A stretch of DNA of 64,000 bases from Gerris lacustris (taxonomy: Eukaryota; Arthropoda; Insecta; Hemiptera; Gerridae). A model generated the notes under the pieces. That model saw only the letters and a list, made by a program, of their open reading frames with translations. It was not told the DNA's origin and did not search any database. Position numbers and translations under genes: made by a program. Positions 1 to 11,340 of this stretch are shown here, piece after piece. The stretch covers positions 15,539,394 to 15,603,393 of the forward strand of contig OX578280.1 in assembly GCA_951217055.1 (NCBI GenBank). The letters are read 5' to 3'. Position 1 is the stretch's first letter, and every line of letters begins with the position of its first letter.

Positions 1-191
1 TATAGAAGTATCATTTCATCAATTAATGGGAGTGCTAATTGATAAACAATGTTTGGGTTGAGACAGCAAATAAAGACTGAAGACCTTAGAGAGGGTTAAA
101 ACGTTTCTTAACAATGTCATAAATTGTATTATTACATACACACCTACAATATCCATTAACACAAAATAAGATAGTGTTCATAAACTTAATC

Positions 192-427
192 TGCACTTCT
201 TTAGATTGTTACTCCCCTTATAAAAAAAAATTAGAGGGGAGTAACAATCTAAAGAAGCTATACGGAATCTTCTTCTTTAGACTGTAACTCCCCTTAAAAA
301 ATAGAAGTGTGATATTCCTTTGTCCCAAAGTACACTGGACTAAACATCCCTTTGTCATAATAGTTATTTAGTCAAAGTCATTTATAGTCTGAAACAACAT
401 AGGGCAGTAACAATCTAAAGAAGTACC
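192..427. mobile_element. M1 MITE, copy 1
   Basis: A 236-bp non-autonomous element with inverted ends starting GCACTTCTTTAGATTG and ending with its complement. It is flanked by ACTTAATC / ACTTAATG, an 8-bp target duplication with one change. Two further inverted copies of the end motif lie inside, followed by a unique core containing ATTCCTTTGTCCCAAAGTAC. The 8-bp duplication suggests mobilisation by a hAT-type transposase. It lies in the intron before the first visible zinc-finger exon. Confidence 0.85.
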
Positions 428-620
428 ACTTAATGTTTGTATATATTTTTATTTTAATTAAGTAAATACAATATCTAGGATATAGTAAATGAAAATGAAA
501 AGTATCTCTTTCTGATATTTAATATATACTTCTTCTATTTACTTTTAGTTTTAATTATTTAGTGCTTAAAGATGTTTACATTTTTAATGTTAACACTATT
601 TCTTATTGTTTATTTTTCAG

Positions 621-905
621 GGGCGTAGTAGTAAAAAATCATCCTCTTCCTCCTCCTCAGTATTCACATTCAGCCTAGGAAGGACCAAATATTCTATTCA
701 GGACCAGAAGTACTCCCTCCACGATGCCAAGTATTCATCATCACAGCAGGTTCAGGACCAGAAGATGCTTGAGAAGAGTCTTCTACCACCCACCGCTGCT
801 CCACCCCCAGTTAACTTAGACTGCAGTGTCACACATACTTCTACAGTATCTAGTTCATACAGTCTTCACATTCCTCCTCTCCCTTCTGCCACAAATGTAC
901 CACAG
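621..905 (+). CDS. Zinc-finger gene, internal exon (Ser-rich)
   Basis: A 285-nt exon of 95 codons, phase 0 at both ends. It is bounded by TTTTTCAG before 621 and CAG|GTCAGT after 905. It opens with a run of seven serines and then has repeated KYS/DQK-type motifs and a Pro-rich end. No folded domain is visible. The open frame runs past the donor to 1007, but that part is AT-rich intron. Confidence 0.75.
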
Positions 906-3900
906 GTCAGTTATCATACCTTTAATTACTTATTTAAATATGTTATTTCGCTTGGTATTGGGTGCATAGTGCCAAAGTTGTTCCTGTCCATCCTACTTAC
1001 TGGCTAAGTACTTTCCTATAAGGTGATGGTTGTTACTGCTGGCTTCATGAAGGAATAAGTAAAGACTGCTATGCCAAATGCCTATAACTTTCTCTCTTAT
1101 GGGTGAATCTAATTTAAAGTGCTATTTTGGAATCTAAAATTGGATTTAGACAGAAAATTTTGACTTTTTAAAAAAATTATGGAATGTTCTCGGACTAATT
1201 TCAGATATATTGCAGCATGCAGGATAGATGGGAAATAATTTTTTAAATTTTTAGGCCGGAATTAAGTTTATTTAAAACATGGTAACTAAGCCATGTGAAT
1301 TACACTTTTTCGTGCACGGTTGTTACATTTTACACTTTAAGAAAATATTTTGGTCAGTAGTTTAAAATAAAAACCCAATTTTAATACACCATTAAATAGC
1401 ACTCTTAAAATCCTAAACAATGAACTATAACTTAACCTAAAATGTTTTTGAAAATAGACTTTAATAACATGCTCGGTAATTACGTTTAAATGAGCACGTA
1501 ACTGGAAGAACAATCGGAATCAGCACTAACTCTCAACTGAAGGGTTCAGCTCATCCCCTTTCAACCGTTGCAAGAAAACCAGTGTTGCGGCATTGGAAAA
1601 ATCTCTCGCCACTTAAAATCTCCCTGCCACAACCAGAGTAGGGTCACATTTATATAATGCCATGATAATTACATTTTTTTAAAGGACAAACTTTAACTTG
1701 AAGTTCCGTTAGTAATAATTTATTATTTTTAATGACTAACACATATTTTAATTATGGTAGGATCCTACTTCAAAATTATCCAATACGTTTTTGAATAACA
1801 TTATTAATGTATGAGCTAGAGTGAAGTGAATAAGAACAACTGACTTAAGGACAGCCACGGTTGTTACGAAATCCCCTTTTAAAAATTTTTGTAGCGATTA
1901 AAATTAAGCGGCGCATTATTTTTTTGCTTGGTTGTAGTTCTCTAAGCTTAACTGAGTTACCATGAAGAAAAATCCTGTCAATTATGTGAAAAACGCTCCA
2001 GTTATTCATCTAGGACATGAAAATTGCACTTTAAATTAGAATCACCCTTATATAGCTAGAGACCTACTCTCTTGTATGTCTTATAGGTCTCTGATAACTA
2101 AGAAGGGCAATCCAAGGCTTTCCCTTCATAGTTTTTAGAAGCCTTATGCAGTTTGAGACCATAATCTTACATTCCTGATAAAAACTCACTGTAAAATATA
2201 TACATTTTTATTTAAGATTACATAAAAGGGAGAAAATATAATATAATAGGTTAATATCTATAAGGTGACACCTTCAAGTTTGAATAATAATTTATTGATT
2301 ATTAAATTAACAATTTATTTTTTTATACTCCTGTCAATCTAATGATTGAAATTTATTTATATTCCTCCCTCTCCCAGAGGCTTCTACATCTGCCGTCTCA
2401 ATTGATCAGCATGACACCTGTGTTTAGCTCCTCTAAATCTGACAATATAATTCAATGGTCCACCACTAATGGTCCATTTAATGGTGGTAATTTAATGGTT
2501 TTATCACTTTTACCTTACCCACTAGATTTCCTGGATCTTGCTTCACCCAATCTGTTTCCTCTCAAACTCCTTGACTCTTGTTTTGTTTAGCTAATGCTTG
2601 TGGACATGTGGATTTATCAATGTAAATCTTGTTCTAATCTGTCTACTTAAAATCAGCTCCGCTGGAGAGTGCCCTGTGGTTTTATAGATTGTGATTCTTT
2701 AAGTGAACAAGAGCTAGTAGACAGTGTTGCCTGCCAACAGCCTCTGTTATTTCTTGATGCAGCATACCTTCATAAAATGTTCTTGCTATCTCAACTAAAC
2801 CATTTGTTTGCAGATGGTATGGAGCTGAGTTAACATGAACTACATTATTAATATCACAACAGTCCCTGAAGAAATTCCCAGTGAATCCTCCCAGCTTCCC
2901 ATTTATCAGACAGAATTACCTTAAGTAACCCAAAATGAGCAAACATTTCTGCGAGCGCCATATTGTATTTTTCCCTGTAATTCTACTGACTAGATTTACC
3001 TCTAACAATTTTGCTGTAGCATCAACCAAGACTAGCCAATATCAATTTTCATAAGGGCCTGCAAAATAGTCATGCACTCTAGTCCAGGAATTGGAGGGCC
3101 CATGAAGCTTTGGGCCTCAGCATTCCTTGGTCTATTTTTTCTGACACGGTTTACATAATCTGACGTACCCTTCTATTTCTTTATCTATGTTTGGCCGCTG
3201 CACATTTAACCTAGCAACTGACCTCGTGGCAACTATTCCTGGATGCCCTTTATGAAGTATTTGGCGAACTCCCTTTTATAACTATCTATTAAAGCATTTT
3301 CTCTCCAAAAGCCAATTCAACTCTTTTATCTTAAAATTACCATAAAACCTCTTGAATCTGTTTCCTTTCCGGCCAGCCTTGTTCTATAATTACAATTATC
3401 TTAAGTTTCTGTGCATCTTAGCCAGTCTCTACTTGGGTGGATTTCCTAGTTACGCAGTCTACTCTCATTTGTAATACCCTCAAACAAAACTCATTGGTCT
3501 CACTACCTTCTACGTCGGCTGGAAATCTAGGCAAAATGCCAGCAGTTCCGTTGTCTGTACCCTTAAGGTGTTCAATGTTATAACTGTATGAACTAAGCAT
3601 CATAGCATATCTTGTATTTCTGCTTTCGGTAGTTCCGAGTTGTCTTCAAATAAATGTATCAACATTTTACAACCAGTGCATAATATAAACTTTTGACCAT
3701 AAATATACTTATTAAATTTGCAATTGCACACTTTTCATTTTGTAATTGAAATACCTTTTCTAACTTCATTCTTAAGAAAAGAATTTGCTTTACTCATATT
3801 ATTCATTCTATCATAATAATCAGTAATATTAGAAGATAAATATTCATTTTTACAAAAGTAGTTAATATTTTTACAAATTCTATAAGGGTGTAATAGTTCT

Positions 3901-4730
3901 TCTGATTCCCCAATCCTTGTAGAGTTTAATATTAGCGGAACTTCAAAGCTTGATTCCTACCTTTTAATCTTTAACAATTTTTAGCAGTTTAACTGTGTAA
4001 GTTTGATATTCTTATCCCAAAAGGAACTACCTTGCCTAAAACCTAAAATTTTTTAGATGTTAACAAAGTAAAGGCTACTTTATTATCGTTTTACAATGGA
4101 GAGATCGAAAAAGAGGTTTTGGATGTTAATTCTAAGATGAATGCTCTAAAGACAAGTTGTTTTTATAGGGAAATAATAGTAAGTATATGTATGGTGTGTG
4201 TGGCGTGACGGACGCTAGGCGGGAACACATGGAGCGACTCAAGATGCTGCATTCAGGGGAACAGCGCCCATTCTCATGCACAATTTGTGGCAAGGCTTTC
4301 AAGCGCAACGAACATCTCGTTAGGCATGCTGAAACTCATTCAGGACAGCGAAGTCATGCTTGTGGAGAGTGTGGCAAGGCCTTCTACCGAAAGGTAACAA
4401 TATTATTTCTTTATTTCCTTTCATAATTAAAAAATAAATTGAAATTAGAAATTGATTATTGTGTGATATTGGTTGACTCTCGGTGGCCCTGCTTAACCCT
4501 AGAATACTAACAATACTTTGTTGGCGATTTAAACTACCTTCGTAATTTTTACGAGGATTGTTCTAGAATGTTTTATTATTACTTTTTAATTGTCTTATGT
4601 TTTAATTTTAATTTTTATTATTATTATTTATTTATTAATGATAGCAGAGCATTATGTCATAAAAATAGTATCACATAATATGAAGAATACAAAATTAATT
4701 AGTATAGTTTGAGTGTCAATGAAATGTAAG

Positions 4731-4775
<45 letters not shown>

Positions 4776-6486
4776 ACATTCGAGTATTGTTAGATTTATT
4801 AATTTAAGTAATATATTTCAAAGTGTTAATCATTTTTTTAGAATGTTCTCCACAAATGGGGACGTCGCAAACAGAGCAATAGGTTGTAGCTCAATGTAAA
4901 AACGGCGTAAAAATAACAATAAGAATTTTCGGGCGCAACTAAAACAAGCTTGTAGGCATGAAAAGAATGTAGATAAAGCACTGGTGAAGAGTGGGGAGTC
5001 TGTGTTTTACAGAACCAAGATAGCTTACTTTTAATAGACAATCGTCGTAATTTTTACGAATGGTTAGTATTCTAGGGTTAAATTAATAGGTGTACCGTGT
5101 CGCAATTGGTTGTTCTTTATAGTATGCCGCAGGCGAAAACAATTTGGGAAATACTGGTTTAGAGTACATAGGTAAACAAAATCACAAGAACACCATTACC
5201 ACTATCCTACTTATAAATTAGTTTGTAATCTCTTTAAAGAATGGGGTAAAGTTAACCAATGCTCGTCTCAGCTGTTTGTCTTAGAGTGGAAAAGTTTTTG
5301 GTGAATTTTGGTATGAGGTTTTATCCAGTATTAAATAAATTGGCCAAGTGTGTGCTTTGAGCGCACACAAAGGGTCTCAATTTAACATATAAGACGAGTT
5401 CGTTAACCAGCATAATCGGCCCAGCCCATATCAATATGGCTGCCATTTAAATTTTTGTTTCAGCTATAAATGTTGAGCCATTTATTATAATGACATGAAA
5501 CAAACACCTTCTTATGCGTTTTAAGGTACATTTTCCAAGAAGCAACTTCAGCTATAGGCCCTCAGTGATAGTTGCTAAGCGTTAGTTACAAAATTATAAG
5601 AGTTTGCATGTAAGAGTCGCTCAGCTAGGAAAATGATAACATTCAAACTCAGAAAAGTCCTCAGCGATGGTCACTGGGCAACTATTGCTTGAGTGTCTAT
5701 CACTGGAGTTCATCACTTATTATCATCATTATTATTTATCACTTGGAGTCTATCACTTTATTGTCCAAACGCAGTTAAACTACTCTGATGTGTCTAGCCT
5801 AATCTGTTCCTAAGATAATATATTTATAAGATTTTTTTTTGGGGGGGAAGGGACATTTTTCCCCCACAAAATAGGCGACGTATGAAAATTCCTTAAAAAC
5901 TACAGTATAACTATGCTTTTTTTCAGTTTTTTTCATCAAATTATTAAAAAAATAGTGGGGGGAAAAATGCAAATTTTAATGACACATGCTGTAAAGAAGA
6001 ATTGGTTCAAAATTGAAACCAAATATATATTTGTACTCAGGGCACCCTCCTCTTTTATATATTTAATACCCCCACATGATTACATTTGTATGATGATGCA
6101 TTTACATAAAAAATAAATCAACCCCTAGTTTTAAAGGGATGATTTTTTGGGCCTCCCTATAATTTTTCTGTGATTGGGCTATTACAAATTACATTACTGC
6201 AAATGCTGGTGGGATTTCCATGGGATTTACATGTAAGATCCTCCTGATGCCAAATATATGGCCTGTACAAATACTAATTGCTCAAACATGTAATTGCTTT
6301 ATAATTTACCAGAATAAAAAGCGAAATAAAAATATTTACAGCACTCCCTGTTTAATAAAGATACTTAAGTTTTATGAATCTGTATTTTAGGACCACCTTG
6401 CTAAACATGTAGCTCTCCACATGGACAAAAAAGCTTTCATCCGAGAAGCAACTAATGTTACTCCATGGTATCCACTGCCTCCGTGA
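621..6486 (+). CDS. C2H2 zinc-finger protein gene, 3' part (three exons)
   Basis: Three phase-0 exons (621-905, 4169-4393, 6391-6486) join in frame into 201 C-terminal residues and a TGA stop; the 5' part lies before the window. The first exon codes a Ser/Gln/Pro-rich, probably disordered stretch. The second codes two fingers and the first half of a third, and the last completes the third finger and ends with a short tail. Fingers 2 and 3 have full C-x2-C-x12-H-x3-H spacing and TH/HSG-type linkers, so the protein is presumably a nuclear DNA-binding factor. Finger 1 has lost its first Cys (Tyr) and first His (Leu), so it probably cannot bind zinc. The acceptors (TTTTTCAG, TTTTATAG, TATTTTAG) and donors (CAG|GTCAGT, AAG|GTAACA) are good. 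I do not recognise the orthologue. The target and the true start cannot be seen. Confidence 0.85.
906..2730. other. Intron sequence, no gene seen
   Basis: AT-rich intron of the zinc-finger gene. The open frame at 2342-2590 has no recognisable domain and no splice context, and is taken as chance. Confidence 0.6.
2735..3603 (-). pseudogene. Ty3/Gypsy retrotransposon pol relic (RNase H end and integrase)
   Basis: Antisense to the host gene. Residues at 3603-3418 match the end of a Gypsy RNase H domain (a YSYNIEHLKGTDN-type motif followed by a degraded ADxLSR motif). At about 3272-3135 there is an integrase zinc-binding region with HKGHPGI and CKPC (the HHCC pattern). From about 3130 to 2735 come degraded integrase-core motifs, including the D-Y-F-A-G-P stretch and a SAPYH..TNG..E stretch. 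Stops and frameshifts break it repeatedly, and no LTRs, gag or protease were seen. It is a dead internal fragment of an LTR retrotransposon inside the zinc-finger intron. Confidence 0.75.
3604..4168. other. Intron sequence, nothing recognised
   Basis: AT-rich intron between the Gypsy relic and the second zinc-finger exon. No ORF, repeat or RNA signal was seen. Confidence 0.5.
4169..4393 (+). CDS. Zinc-finger gene, exon with fingers 1, 2 and half of 3
   Basis: A 225-nt exon of 75 codons, phase 0 at both ends. It starts after TTTTATAG and ends AAG|GTAACA. Finger 1 reads Y-x2-C-x12-L-x3-H in place of C-x2-C-x12-H-x3-H. Finger 2 (from CTICGKAF to HAETH) is intact. Finger 3 begins with CGECGKAFYRK and is cut by the intron just before its alpha helix. 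Confidence 0.85.
4497..5077. mobile_element. piggyBac-type MITE
   Basis: A 581-bp element flanked on both sides by TTAA (4493-4496, 5078-5081), with inverted ends CCCTAGAATACTAAC. A second inverted motif, CGTAATTTTTACG, stands near each end (4541-4553, 5046-5058). TTAA targeting and CCC ends are the hallmark of piggyBac. No transposase is coded. A 40-nt run of A (4735-4774) lies inside. It sits in the intron between the second and third visible zinc-finger exons. Confidence 0.88.
5098..5160. mobile_element. hAT-like terminal fragment
   Basis: The end of this piece (complement CCAGTATTTCCCAAATTG) and its GCCGCAGGC stretch resemble the ends of the hAT element at 45610-46876. No partner end was found, so this looks like a solo remnant. 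Confidence 0.4.
5320..6190. repeat. Dispersed repeat R1, copy 1
   Basis: This stretch shares a long diverged colinear similarity with 18488-19150. Shared landmarks are GAGCCATTTATTATAATGAC, a G-run followed by GACATTTTT, and a region near GATTTTTTGG. Class unknown. The short open frame at 5913-6116 lies inside it and is not supported as a gene. Confidence 0.6.
6391..6486 (+). CDS. Zinc-finger gene, terminal exon
   Basis: The exon begins after TGTATTTTAG with DHLAKHVALH, which supplies both histidines of finger 3. It ends 21 codons later in a TGA stop at 6484-6486, after a short tail rich in Pro and Trp. The join with 4393 is in frame and restores exact C2H2 spacing, which is strong support for the splice. 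Confidence 0.85.
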   Translation, partial: DHLAKHVALHMDKKAFIREATNVTPWYPLPP

Positions 6487-6780
6487 GACCAACCCCCACT
6501 CAACTATTCTTAACTTGATCTCTCTTTTACCTGGAATCAACTATATACTCGCCAGGTAATGTTCGACTATCGCCCATCATTGGTGATTTCTCTTTATGTA
6601 GTAATAGTGCACAATTTTACTAGTGTTGTATATACATTTTGTTTTTTTCCTTTGAAAGATTTTATATACTTATTTCTGTCAAAATTATTCTGCTACATAG
6701 TCATGTTTTGTGAAGTTGAGTTCTTTAAAAAAGCTTAGTCAATTAAGAAAATTAAATGTGAAGAAAAATTATTTTTTTAA
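6487..6780 (+). other. 3' flank of the zinc-finger gene
   Basis: The stretch after the stop codon probably includes the 3' UTR. I did not find an unambiguous AATAAA signal before the repeats that begin near 6781, so the transcript end is unknown. Confidence 0.4.
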
Positions 6781-8135
6781 AATTGTTTACAGTGAACCAC
6801 TCAACTTACTAATTACTTACAAATCTATCTTATTCATTAACCCTTAATAACCTAGCGTTGCCATATGGCAACAGCAAAACCCCCTCCCTTTATTATTGTC
6901 TGGAGAGGTCAAAGTTAATATTGAACTTTTTAAATGTTAATATTATGTCAAAAGAAGGACTAAATTGATTTTTCATCATAAGATTTATTTGTTTGGTACA
7001 ACACGTATGCGACAAGACAGGTTTAAAAAATGGGTTATTCCAAATTTGAGACACGGAAAGAATTTTAATTTTTTTAATTAATTAATTAATTAAATATTTT
7101 TATTATTGGTAATGAAACTATTAGAATAAATAGTGATTAAAAATATAAAATTATTGCAGTTTCACAAAATTTAATTTTTCTGCCCTAAATTGAGCGTCAA
7201 TTTGAAAGTTGCCATATGGCAACGCTAGGACATTAGCCTTACAGTTTTTTTTCTAAGTGGTAATTTTATTCAGTCATATTTATATACAAAGTTTTGATGT
7301 TTTTTTGCCTAATGTTCATTTTTTATTGATTATTTTCTAAATATTTCTCAATTAGTCTCTAAATATTATAATTATTTTTGTTGAACAAGTATAATTAATA
7401 ATTAGTAACAAATATTATTGGGCTATTCTTTTAAAAATAATATGTATATAATAATATCTATATTTTTTTTATTACAATTGAATAATACATATATATTTTT
7501 AAAGGTAATAACAAAAACACATGCATAAAACAAAAAATTAAGAAATAATTACATAATTTTACCGAAAAAGAACATGATACATAATACAAATAATGAAAAA
7601 AAAACAAAAAAAAAACTTTTTTGTTCTTTTAAATAAATTTAGTATTTTGTTAGTATTATTTGTACTTTTTTTACCTAAAATTTATTTTACATACATTTTG
7701 TAAAAGAAATTATTAAAAAATTTACTGAGAAAAAAAAATGTAGGGCTAATGTCCTAGCGTTGCCATATGGCAACAGCCCAAATTTGGGGTAAGGAATTTA
7801 TTTCAATTTTTTAAAACATTTTTTACATATTAAGGGACCTCTTAACAGACAAAATCCCCAGAAAAAAACCAAACAATTCCCCAAAAAAATAATTCGGGGA
7901 GTTAAGGGTTAAGGTAGTTGTTCTTTGCCATTGTAAAACATCAACTTGCTTACAATGAACCACTCAACTTACTAATTAATTACAAAACTACCTTATTCAT
8001 TGAGGTAGTTGTTCTTTGCCATTGTAAAACATCAAATTGCTTACAATGAACCACTCAACTTACTAATTACTTATAAATCTACCTTATTTTTAAAGGTAGT
8101 TGTTCTTTGCCATTTTAAAATGCTAAAAGCTTAGT
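6781..8135. repeat. 91-bp tandem repeat, split by a MITE
   Basis: Units beginning GGTAGTTGTTCTTTGCC start at 7913, 8004 and 8095, a 91-bp period. A partial unit at 6791-6840 carries the matching half (CCACTCAACTTACTAATTAC). The element at 6841-7908 is inserted between that half and its continuation at 7909. Confidence 0.8.
6841..7908. mobile_element. TTAA-flanked piggyBac-like MITE with palindromic subterminal repeats
   Basis: A 1,068-bp AT-rich element flanked by TTAA (6837-6840 and 7909-7912), with short inverted ends CCCTTAA / TTAAGGG. The neighbouring 91-bp repeat units serve as near-empty sites and confirm the insertion point. Inside are three copies of a CCTAGC-type lead plus the 16-bp perfect palindrome GTTGCCATATGGCAAC (near 6858, 7209 and 7761), the middle one reversed. 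They may be transposase-binding repeats. No coding capacity. Confidence 0.8.
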
Positions 8136-8362
8136 TAAATCAATATAACTCAACTTATTAATTAACTATAAGCAGTTAATTACCTTTGGTAGGTTTGTGA
8201 TTGTTTTTACTTAAATTATAAGCGGAGGGAAGAATCCTATTTAACTCTCCTTACTACTTATTTACATACTTTCCTTATTTTTAGGGTTTCATAGATCCTT
8301 TTCGAAATCCTTATGTCAAGGATGTTGTGTCTGTCCGTCCGTCACTTATTGGTTCATACCTC

Positions 8363-8454
8363 CTGAACGCCTAACCTTGACAACACCTTAACACCTGACC
8401 TTGACAACATCTGAACGCCTAACCTTGACAACACCTGAACGCCTAACCTTGACA
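8363..8454. repeat. 24-bp minisatellite
   Basis: Nearly four copies of a 24-bp unit, CTGAACGCCTAACCTTGACA plus four bases, starting at 8363, 8387, 8411 and 8435. It follows a TCTGTCCGTCCGTC stretch typical of the dispersed repeats in this window. Confidence 0.85.
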
Positions 8455-8459
8455 GTTAC

Positions 8460-10100
8460 TTTCACAAACTAACAAACTATTCCTAAGTCCAATAGAAGTT
8501 TTAATCCCAACAGATTTATTATGTTATATACATATGGCAGCATATAAAAAGAATATATGGCTCTTCTAGCCGTTTGTACAAACTATTTGACAATATAATT
8601 TTAATTGAGTTAGAAGCGAATTTCTCTTTGAATATCAAATAAAGCCAACATTAGGGTTTTTAAAATTCAGGTGTTACAAAGAATTGAAGATTAAAGAATA
8701 ACAACTTTTTACGCTTAACCTTGTTTAAGCTAAAAAAATTGAAATTTGAAATACTGGTGTAACCTTTTGATCCGCTCATAGGAAAAAATGGAGAAGATAG
8801 AAATTTAATATGCGCAATTCTCAAAAATGTGGTAAACTCAATTTTTTTTTAGTTTTTGAGTGGGGTATTAAATGAAATCTCTTGACGAGTAGCTTACAAA
8901 TATAAATAATATGTATGAATGTTTAAATTTTGTCTTCCTTGTCGGTTTTATGAGTTAAAATATACCCCGAAAATCAGCAGGATGAATATAATAATGCATA
9001 TGGATAAATATGGATACAAGTACTTCCCTGTGATTTTTTAATTTAGTTCATCTTGTGTTCTGTGATATTGATTTTACTATAAAAATATAAAGTATAGAGA
9101 AAAATAACCCATATAAACTCAGCTTACTAATTACTTTCAGCCGAAAATACCCTACTTCTTTAGGTGTATTGGCAAAAAACATGTATATTTAATAGAATAA
9201 TTTGACATTCAAATAAAAATGTTTGTATACTGTAAAATATTTAATATAAGTAATAATATTGTACGGAAGGTAAAATATGAAAATATTTTTTTATACCATT
9301 AATATAATGTACGTTTTTAACTTGCTTTAATTTTTCAATACCTATGTGTAACTTATAAACTAGTCTAAAACGTGTAGATATTTTATAAAATAAATAGTAT
9401 TTTAGAAATAAATATATATTTATAGAAAATAAGCATATATAATGTATAAATCAAATTAAAAAGACTACTTATTAACTATACATAATAATACTAATTTTTT
9501 ATATATAAAGTTGTTGTTTCTATTAATTTCTTTATATTAAGAGAGATTTAATAAAACATACTGTACATTTAAAGTAGCTACATGTAAAAAAATACATTTT
9601 TTATAAATCTTTTTAACATTGTCATAAAAATTAATTTTTCTAGAAGTTCCATAGTTTAATAAAAAAAAAAATACTTTATTGATGTTGATAATTATTATTG
9701 ATCAAATGTGAATACTATCCTTTTTAGATATTATATATGTGCTAATATGTTTACTGTCAATATTGTTTTTAATTATTTTGTATTTTTTTTTTTTTTTTTT
9801 TTTTTATTAATTGTAATAGAAAGGTGCGCTGCTAACTCTAGAATTACAATACATATATATGTGTATATATTTATTAAATTTTATTATTTTTAGAAAGATG
9901 TGAAGATAGATTATGTTGAAAGAAATATTATTGACCAATAATTTATGTGATTGCTGGTTTGTGTGAGGTATAATGGGAAATTAGAGGTAAATCTATCATT
10001 TTATTTAACACAGTAGAGCCCACAATAGCAGTCTAATAATTATTTCAAATAATAATGCAAAGGGGTGATGTCAATGGAAGAACAGTAGTTGACTGTAAAA
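8460..10100. other. AT-rich intergenic DNA
   Basis: No gene seen. Part of 8770-8960 resembles 56640-56800 (GAGTGGGGTATTAAATGAAA versus GAGTGGGATATCAAATGAAA), so it is probably an old dispersed repeat. The open frame at 9708-9893 comes from a T-run and is not credible. Confidence 0.5.
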
Positions 10101-10104
10101 AGTT

Positions 10105-10475
10105 TTTATCTACGATTGATACGAAATATAAATATTTTATCTCTGTTTAGATGCGTTGAAAGTGATTCTTTTCGTAGCTGTATTCATTGGGCATGGGTGT
10201 TTCATAATTATTCACTTTATCGCACAATTGGCGTGTTTACTACAACAAAACACACAACAAAACTAATTTGCTGTTTGTTTAATTTAAGTAACTTTTTTTT
10301 CTGTATTTATTATTAAAATCCAACAATCGTAGATAAAGTACGGTAGGCAACTCGTGCGAAAACTGCATTTTGCTTTGCTCGTGTGGTTTTACTACCCTAG
10401 CTATCGCTCAGGTGCAAACTCCTCACTCGCATGCAAAATGCTACTTTCCTCACTAAACGCGTAATGTACTTTTAT
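10105..10475 (-). mobile_element. Element E, copy 1 (deleted)
   Basis: Reversed relative to the copies at 24640, 27525 and 49312. It begins TTTTTATCTACGATTGATAC and ends with the complement of the GTACATTACGCG-type end. It contains the diagnostic GCAAAATGC / GCATTTTGC stretches and the GAGTTGCC / GGCAACTC side. The small internal ORF seen in two other copies is absent. Confidence 0.7.
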
Positions 10476-10479
10476 TATA

Positions 10480-11000
10480 TATAAAGTAAAAGATAGCTTT
10501 AAACAGAGATTAAATTAGCAATTTTTAACGAGGTCTTGGGTCGGCGACAAATCGTGAAATTTCATAGATATACTATTTTTTTTTTTTATCTGCTTCAAGT
10601 GACTAGCTATAGAAGGGTTTGTTATTGTGAAGTTCTACTGTAACTAATTTTTTAATTTTTGTTAGTCTCCATTTTAATTTTTTTACTTAGTTGTTATTTT
10701 AGATGTTTTTGTTCTACTTAATTTGTTTCGAAGTTAGGAGTGTAAGAATTCTTTGTCAAAGTTTTTTTTTTACGCTTATTTACGTCTTTTTGAAAAAGCA
10801 AGTGAATATGTCATTAACTGATATCAATTTACAAAACTAAGTGTTTTCTCTTTTTTCCCTCTCTAAGATTTACTTCTTAGTAAACACTAAGACCTCTATT
10901 TTGGTTAGTAGAAATAGCAGCTCCATACTTCTGCCTTGACTAACAGGTTGTCAGAAAAGTGGTTGCTTTCTTGATTAGACCCTAATCTGATATTTAGTGT
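10480..11000. other. AT-rich intergenic DNA
   Basis: No gene or clear repeat seen. Confidence 0.4.
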
Positions 11001-11003
11001 AGA

Positions 11004-11340
11004 GCAGGGTTCTCCAAACTACTGCCTCTGCAGGCCTTATCCAGCTTGTGAGGCATTTCCATCTGGCCCTCCTCGCCACAAAAGAAGTTAAAAAATAAAC
11101 CTAAACAATGCTAAGTTATAAGTTCTCCATAATCGAATGTCTTTTCAAACATAAAAAAAAAAGATCAGCACGATTCTTATTGAAGGTTTTTTGGCCGAAA
11201 TGGATAATGCTTATCCGGTTATTCCCTAACATTGTGAAGTCCAATCTTTGAGTGTTGATTACTTCATCCGGACTGCTTTAGATCATCCTATCCAGGAATC
11301 GGCCCTTCAACCAAAAATATTTTGGTGTAGATGATTACTA
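11004..11340 (+). mobile_element. Possible hAT element fragment
   Basis: It starts CAGGGTTCTCCAAACTACTG followed by CTGCAGGCC, which resembles typical hAT ends. No right end or target duplication was identified. Confidence is limited. Confidence 0.35.

Noticed and set aside
906..1007. Extension of the first zinc-finger exon to the stop at 1005-1007
   Set aside because: CAG|GTCAGT at 905/906 is a good donor and the following codons are AT-rich and hydrophobic, unlike the exon; the next exon joins in phase.
4735..4774. Poly-A tail of a processed retrocopy
   Set aside because: The A-run lies inside a TTAA-flanked piggyBac MITE and has no retrocopy upstream.
6352..6540. - strand open frame over the last zinc-finger exon
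   Set aside because: It is the antisense shadow of the exon coding DHLAKHVALH.
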